Positions 61,732 to 64,000 of a stretch of DNA of 64,000 nucleotides are shown here, piece after piece. The notes under the pieces were generated by a model that saw only the letters and a program-made list of their open reading frames with translations, did no database searches and had not been told where the DNA came from. The stretch comes from Bacillus cereus (GTDB lineage Bacteria; Bacillota; Bacilli; Bacillales; Bacillaceae_G). The stretch lies in NCBI RefSeq assembly GCF_025917685.1, contig NZ_CP089518.1:1613001-1677000 (forward strand). Reading direction: 5' to 3'. Both the position numbers and the translations under genes were made by a program. Each line of letters starts with the position of its first letter. Positions within the stretch are counted from its first letter, which is position 1.

Positions 61732-61761
61732 ATTATACGAAACAATCTGATTACTTATCAA
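61732..61761 (-). promoter_or_regulatory. Sigma-A promoter for leader/UMP kinase
   Basis: On the minus strand TTGATA (61761-61756) and TATAAT (61737-61732) are spaced 18 bp, a near-consensus promoter, and lie upstream of the small ORF, terminator and UMP kinase gene. Confidence 0.7.
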
Positions 61762-61837
61762 GTTTATTTTATCGTTTTTTAACAAAATGGTGTCAATGAA
61801 AAATAGAAGAAAAATATTTGAATTTTTTGTGACATAC

Positions 61838-61866
61838 TTGTAGGTTTTTGTATGATTTTGTAGGTT
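61838..61866 (+). promoter_or_regulatory. 20-bp tandem repeat upstream of gltP
   Basis: TTGTAGGTT occurs at 61838-61846 and again at 61858-61866, a period of exactly 20 bases (two helical turns), about 75-100 bases upstream of gltP. It may be a tandem activator site. Confidence 0.45.
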
Positions 61867-61904
61867 CGCTTATATGATGTGTGAGTAGCTTTTATAAATT
61901 CAAA

Positions 61905-61920
61905 TTGAAAGCGTTCGCAT
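61905..61920 (+). promoter_or_regulatory. cre (CcpA) site upstream of gltP
   Basis: TTGAAAGCGTTCGCAT matches the cre consensus WTGNAARCGNWWWCAW at 14 of 16 positions, with the central CG. It lies 18 bases before the gltP start, in the leader, where CcpA would act as a roadblock. Confidence 0.7.
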
Positions 61921-61937
61921 GAAGGGGATGAACATAT

Positions 61938-63209
61938 ATGAAAAAATTCGGATTGGCAACACAAATTTTTGTCGCACTTGTTTTAGGGATTGTAGTAGGG
62001 GCAATCTTTTATGGCAATAAAACGGCGATTTCTTATATCACACCAGTTGGGGATATATTTATTCATTTAATTAAGATGATTGTAGTACCAATTGTTATTT
62101 CAGCATTAATTGTTGCGGTAGCTGGTGTAGGAGATATGAAAAAGCTTGGGAAACTAGGCGGGAAAACAATTCTTTATTTCGAAATTATTACGACGATTGC
62201 TATTTTAATGGGATTAATTGCAGCGAATATATTCCAGCCAGGTACTGGCGTTGATATGAATAATTTGCAGCAAAGTGATATTTCTTCTTATAAACAAACA
62301 GCAGATGCAACAGAGAAGAAAGGTTTTGCTGAAACGATTGTTCACATTGTACCGAAAAATATATTTGAGTCTATTACACAAGGTGACTTATTACCGATTA
62401 TATTCTTCTCAGTACTATTCGGTTTAGGAGTTGCGGCAATTGGAGAAAAAGGAAAGCCTGTCTTTAACTTTTTTGAAGGTGTACTCGAAGCAATGTTTTG
62501 GGTTACAAATCAAGTTATGAAATTTGCACCATTTGGTGTATTCGCATTAATTGCGGTTACGGTTGCAAAATTTGGTGTAGGTACACTACTTCCTTTAGGA
62601 AAACTAGTGCTAGCTGTATACGTAACTGTTATACTATTCGTTGTGATTGTATTAGGTATTAATGCACGAATGGTTGGAGTAAATATTTTTACATTAATGA
62701 AAATTTTAAAAGAAGAACTTATTCTTTCATTTACGACAGCAAGTTCAGAGGCTGTTTTACCTAATATAATGAGAAAGATGGAAGAGTTCGGTTGTCCAAA
62801 GGCAGTTGCCTCTTTCGTAATTCCGACAGGTTATACATTTAACTTGACTGGATCAGCTATTTATCAAGCGTTGGCGGCATTGTTTGTTGCACAAATGTAC
62901 GGTGTACACATGTCACTGATGGAGCAAATAACGTTATTATTCGTTCTCATGTTAACATCCAAAGGTATGGCGGGAGTTCCAGGTGCATCATTCGTTGTTG
63001 TATTAGCAACGTTAGGATCAATGGGATTACCTCTAGAAGGCATCGCATTAATTGCGGGAATTGACCGCATTTTAGATATGATTCGCTCAGCTGTCAATGT
63101 ATTAGGAAATGCATTAGCTGCCATTGTTATGTCGAAGTGGGAAGGCGAATTCGATGATGAGAAAGCAAAACAATATGTAGAAACAGTCAAACAAACAAAA
63201 GCAGCATAA
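61938..63209 (+). CDS. gltP: Glutamate/aspartate:cation symporter (DAACS family)
   Basis: The 423-residue protein has eight helices and the DAACS signature region SFTTASSEAVLPNIMRKMEE, with VIPTGYTFNLTGSAIYQALA and GMAGVPGASFVVVLATLGS in re-entrant loops. It imports acidic amino acids (and possibly C4 dicarboxylates) with H+ or Na+. It is followed 24 bases later by aspA, so imported aspartate is probably deaminated to fumarate. A cre site in the leader suggests glucose repression. SD GAAGGGGA. Confidence 0.9.
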   Translation: MKKFGLATQIFVALVLGIVVGAIFYGNKTAISYITPVGDIFIHLIKMIVVPIVISALIVAVAGVGDMKKLGKLGGKTILYFEIITTIAILMGLIAANIFQPGTGVDMNNLQQSDISSYKQTADATEKKGFAETIVHIVPKNIFESITQGDLLPIIFFSVLFGLGVAAIGEKGKPVFNFFEGVLEAMFWVTNQVMKFAPFGVFALIAVTVAKFGVGTLLPLGKLVLAVYVTVILFVVIVLGINARMVGVNIFTLMKILKEELILSFTTASSEAVLPNIMRKMEEFGCPKAVASFVIPTGYTFNLTGSAIYQALAALFVAQMYGVHMSLMEQITLLFVLMLTSKGMAGVPGASFVVVLATLGSMGLPLEGIALIAGIDRILDMIRSAVNVLGNALAAIVMSKWEGEFDDEKAKQYVETVKQTKAA

Positions 63210-63233
63210 GAAATCGTTAAGGAGTGAAGAATC

Positions 63234-64000
63234 ATGGCAACATTAACCGAGGTTAAAAATGGAGTACGGATTGAAAAAGATTTTTTAGGTGAAAAAGAAG
63301 TGCCAAATTATGCGTACTATGGTGTGCAAACAATGCGTGCAGTAGAAAACTTCCCAATTACAGGATACAAAATTCATGAGGGCTTAATTAAAGCGTTCGC
63401 AATTGTAAAAAAAGCAGCAGCACTTGCTAATACAGATGTGGGAAGATTGGAATTGAAAAAGGGTGGCGCTATCGCAGAAGCATCACAAGAAATCCTTGAT
63501 GGGAAATGGCATGATCATTTCATCGTTGATCCAATCCAAGGCGGTGCAGGAACTTCAATGAATATGAATGCAAATGAAGTCATTGCCAATCGTGCCCTTG
63601 AATTATTAGGAATGGGTAAGGGAGACTATCATTATATTAGTCCAAACAGTCATGTAAATATGGCGCAATCAACAAACGATGCATTCCCAACAGCTATTCA
63701 TATTGCAACATTAAATGCATTAGAAGGTTTATTACAAACGATGGGTTATATGCATGATGTATTTGAATTAAAAGCAGAACAGTTCGATCATGTTATTAAA
63801 ATGGGTCGTACGCATTTACAAGATGCTGTGCCAATTCGTCTTGGACAAGAATTTAAAGCATACTCTCGCGTACTTGAGCGTGATATGAAACGAATTCAGC
63901 AATCTCGTCAACATTTATATGAAGTAAACATGGGAGCAACTGCAGTTGGTACAGGCTTAAATGCAGATCCGGAGTATATTGAAGCAGTTGTAAAACATTT
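63234..64000 (+). CDS. aspA: Aspartate ammonia-lyase (partial, runs off window)
   Basis: The gene begins at ATG 63234 (SD AAGGAGTGA) and is open to the end of the window (255 codons). It has KVPNYAYYGVQTMRAVENF-like sequence, GGAGTSMNMNANEVIANRAL and SPNSHVNMAQSTNDAFPTAI, the aspartase/fumarase superfamily pattern, and aspartase is favoured by NYAYYGVQTMRA rather than the fumarase form. It deaminates aspartate to fumarate. It is the partner of gltP in one operon; the catalytic C-terminal loop is outside the window. Confidence 0.9.
   Translation, partial: MATLTEVKNGVRIEKDFLGEKEVPNYAYYGVQTMRAVENFPITGYKIHEGLIKAFAIVKKAAALANTDVGRLELKKGGAIAEASQEILDGKWHDHFIVDPIQGGAGTSMNMNANEVIANRALELLGMGKGDYHYISPNSHVNMAQSTNDAFPTAIHIATLNALEGLLQTMGYMHDVFELKAEQFDHVIKMGRTHLQDAVPIRLGQEFKAYSRVLERDMKRIQQSRQHLYEVNMGATAVGTGLNADPEYIEAVVKH

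Overview
The window is low-GC Gram-positive chromosomal DNA with strong purine-rich ribosome binding sites, and its gene content fits the Bacillus cereus group (B. cereus/anthracis/thuringiensis). The main reasons are several copies of a ~155-bp bcr1-type repeat with TTTAT ends, an sspH spore protein gene, a Fur-regulated FbpA-type small protein, an AsnO-type asparagine synthetase, DUF4179 and DUF445 proteins, and a split flhF. No rRNA, tRNA, CRISPR array, prophage or complete insertion sequence was seen. Most genes look like ordinary chromosomal accessory and metabolic genes.

Layout. 1-4.4 kb is the end of the flagellar cluster: flhB 3' end, flhA, flhF (interrupted by a one-base frameshift) and flgG, closed by a terminator. 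4.4-8.1 kb holds a luciferase-type monooxygenase behind a Fur box, then a TrmB-type regulator in one operon with azlCD. 8.1-13.1 kb has small membrane proteins and hydrolases, sspH, an XRE/TPR regulator divergent from an MFS exporter with palindromic operators between them, and a lipoprotein. 13.1-19.2 kb is a LysR regulator divergent from a four-gene operon: ABC ATPase, binding lipoprotein, fused permease and a beta-CASP metallo-hydrolase. 19.2-25.5 kb mixes small proteins, two bcr1 elements, a serine hydrolase, a phosphatase, a MarR operon and a PP2C-like protein.

25.5-34.6 kb carries asnO, an ECF sigma/DUF4179 anti-sigma pair, an Asp-box beta-propeller protein, a third bcr1, a CDF metal exporter, a Fur-controlled fbpA-type gene, an EamA/GntR operon and a methyltransferase. 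34.9-42.6 kb has nhaC, fumC behind a Fur-like box, a PH-domain protein, a DUF2087 regulator, a MATE exporter, a peptidase S51 protein and a fourth bcr1. 43.2-46.6 kb is a BlaI / M56 peptidase / CcdA / TlpA thioredoxin / Lgt-like cluster with matching BlaI-type operators before blaI and before ccdA. 46.6-48.7 kb is an XRE-cupin regulator divergent from D-serine dehydratase, with three operator copies between them.

48.8-53.1 kb has DUF445 and a reverse-strand operon of ECF sigma factor, zinc-finger anti-sigma and two membrane proteins. The sigma factor appears to start at an ATT codon, so its first 69 residues are lost if only ATG/GTG/TTG starts are allowed. 53.3-58.5 kb is a response regulator / sensor kinase / ABC exporter set resembling the linearmycin-resistance (Lnr) type. 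58.5-64 kb has a lipase-like protein, a cardiolipin-synthase-like enzyme, a second UMP kinase behind a promoter-small ORF-terminator leader, and a gltP-aspA pair with a CcpA (cre) site; aspA runs off the end.

The best leads for undescribed biology are the BlaI-controlled redox/membrane cluster, the attenuator-like leader before the extra UMP kinase, the ATT-start sigma factor operon with a triplicated membrane protein, the beta-CASP hydrolase in the ABC-transport operon, and a 56-codon small gene at 20.2 kb that contains a long internal RNA hairpin.
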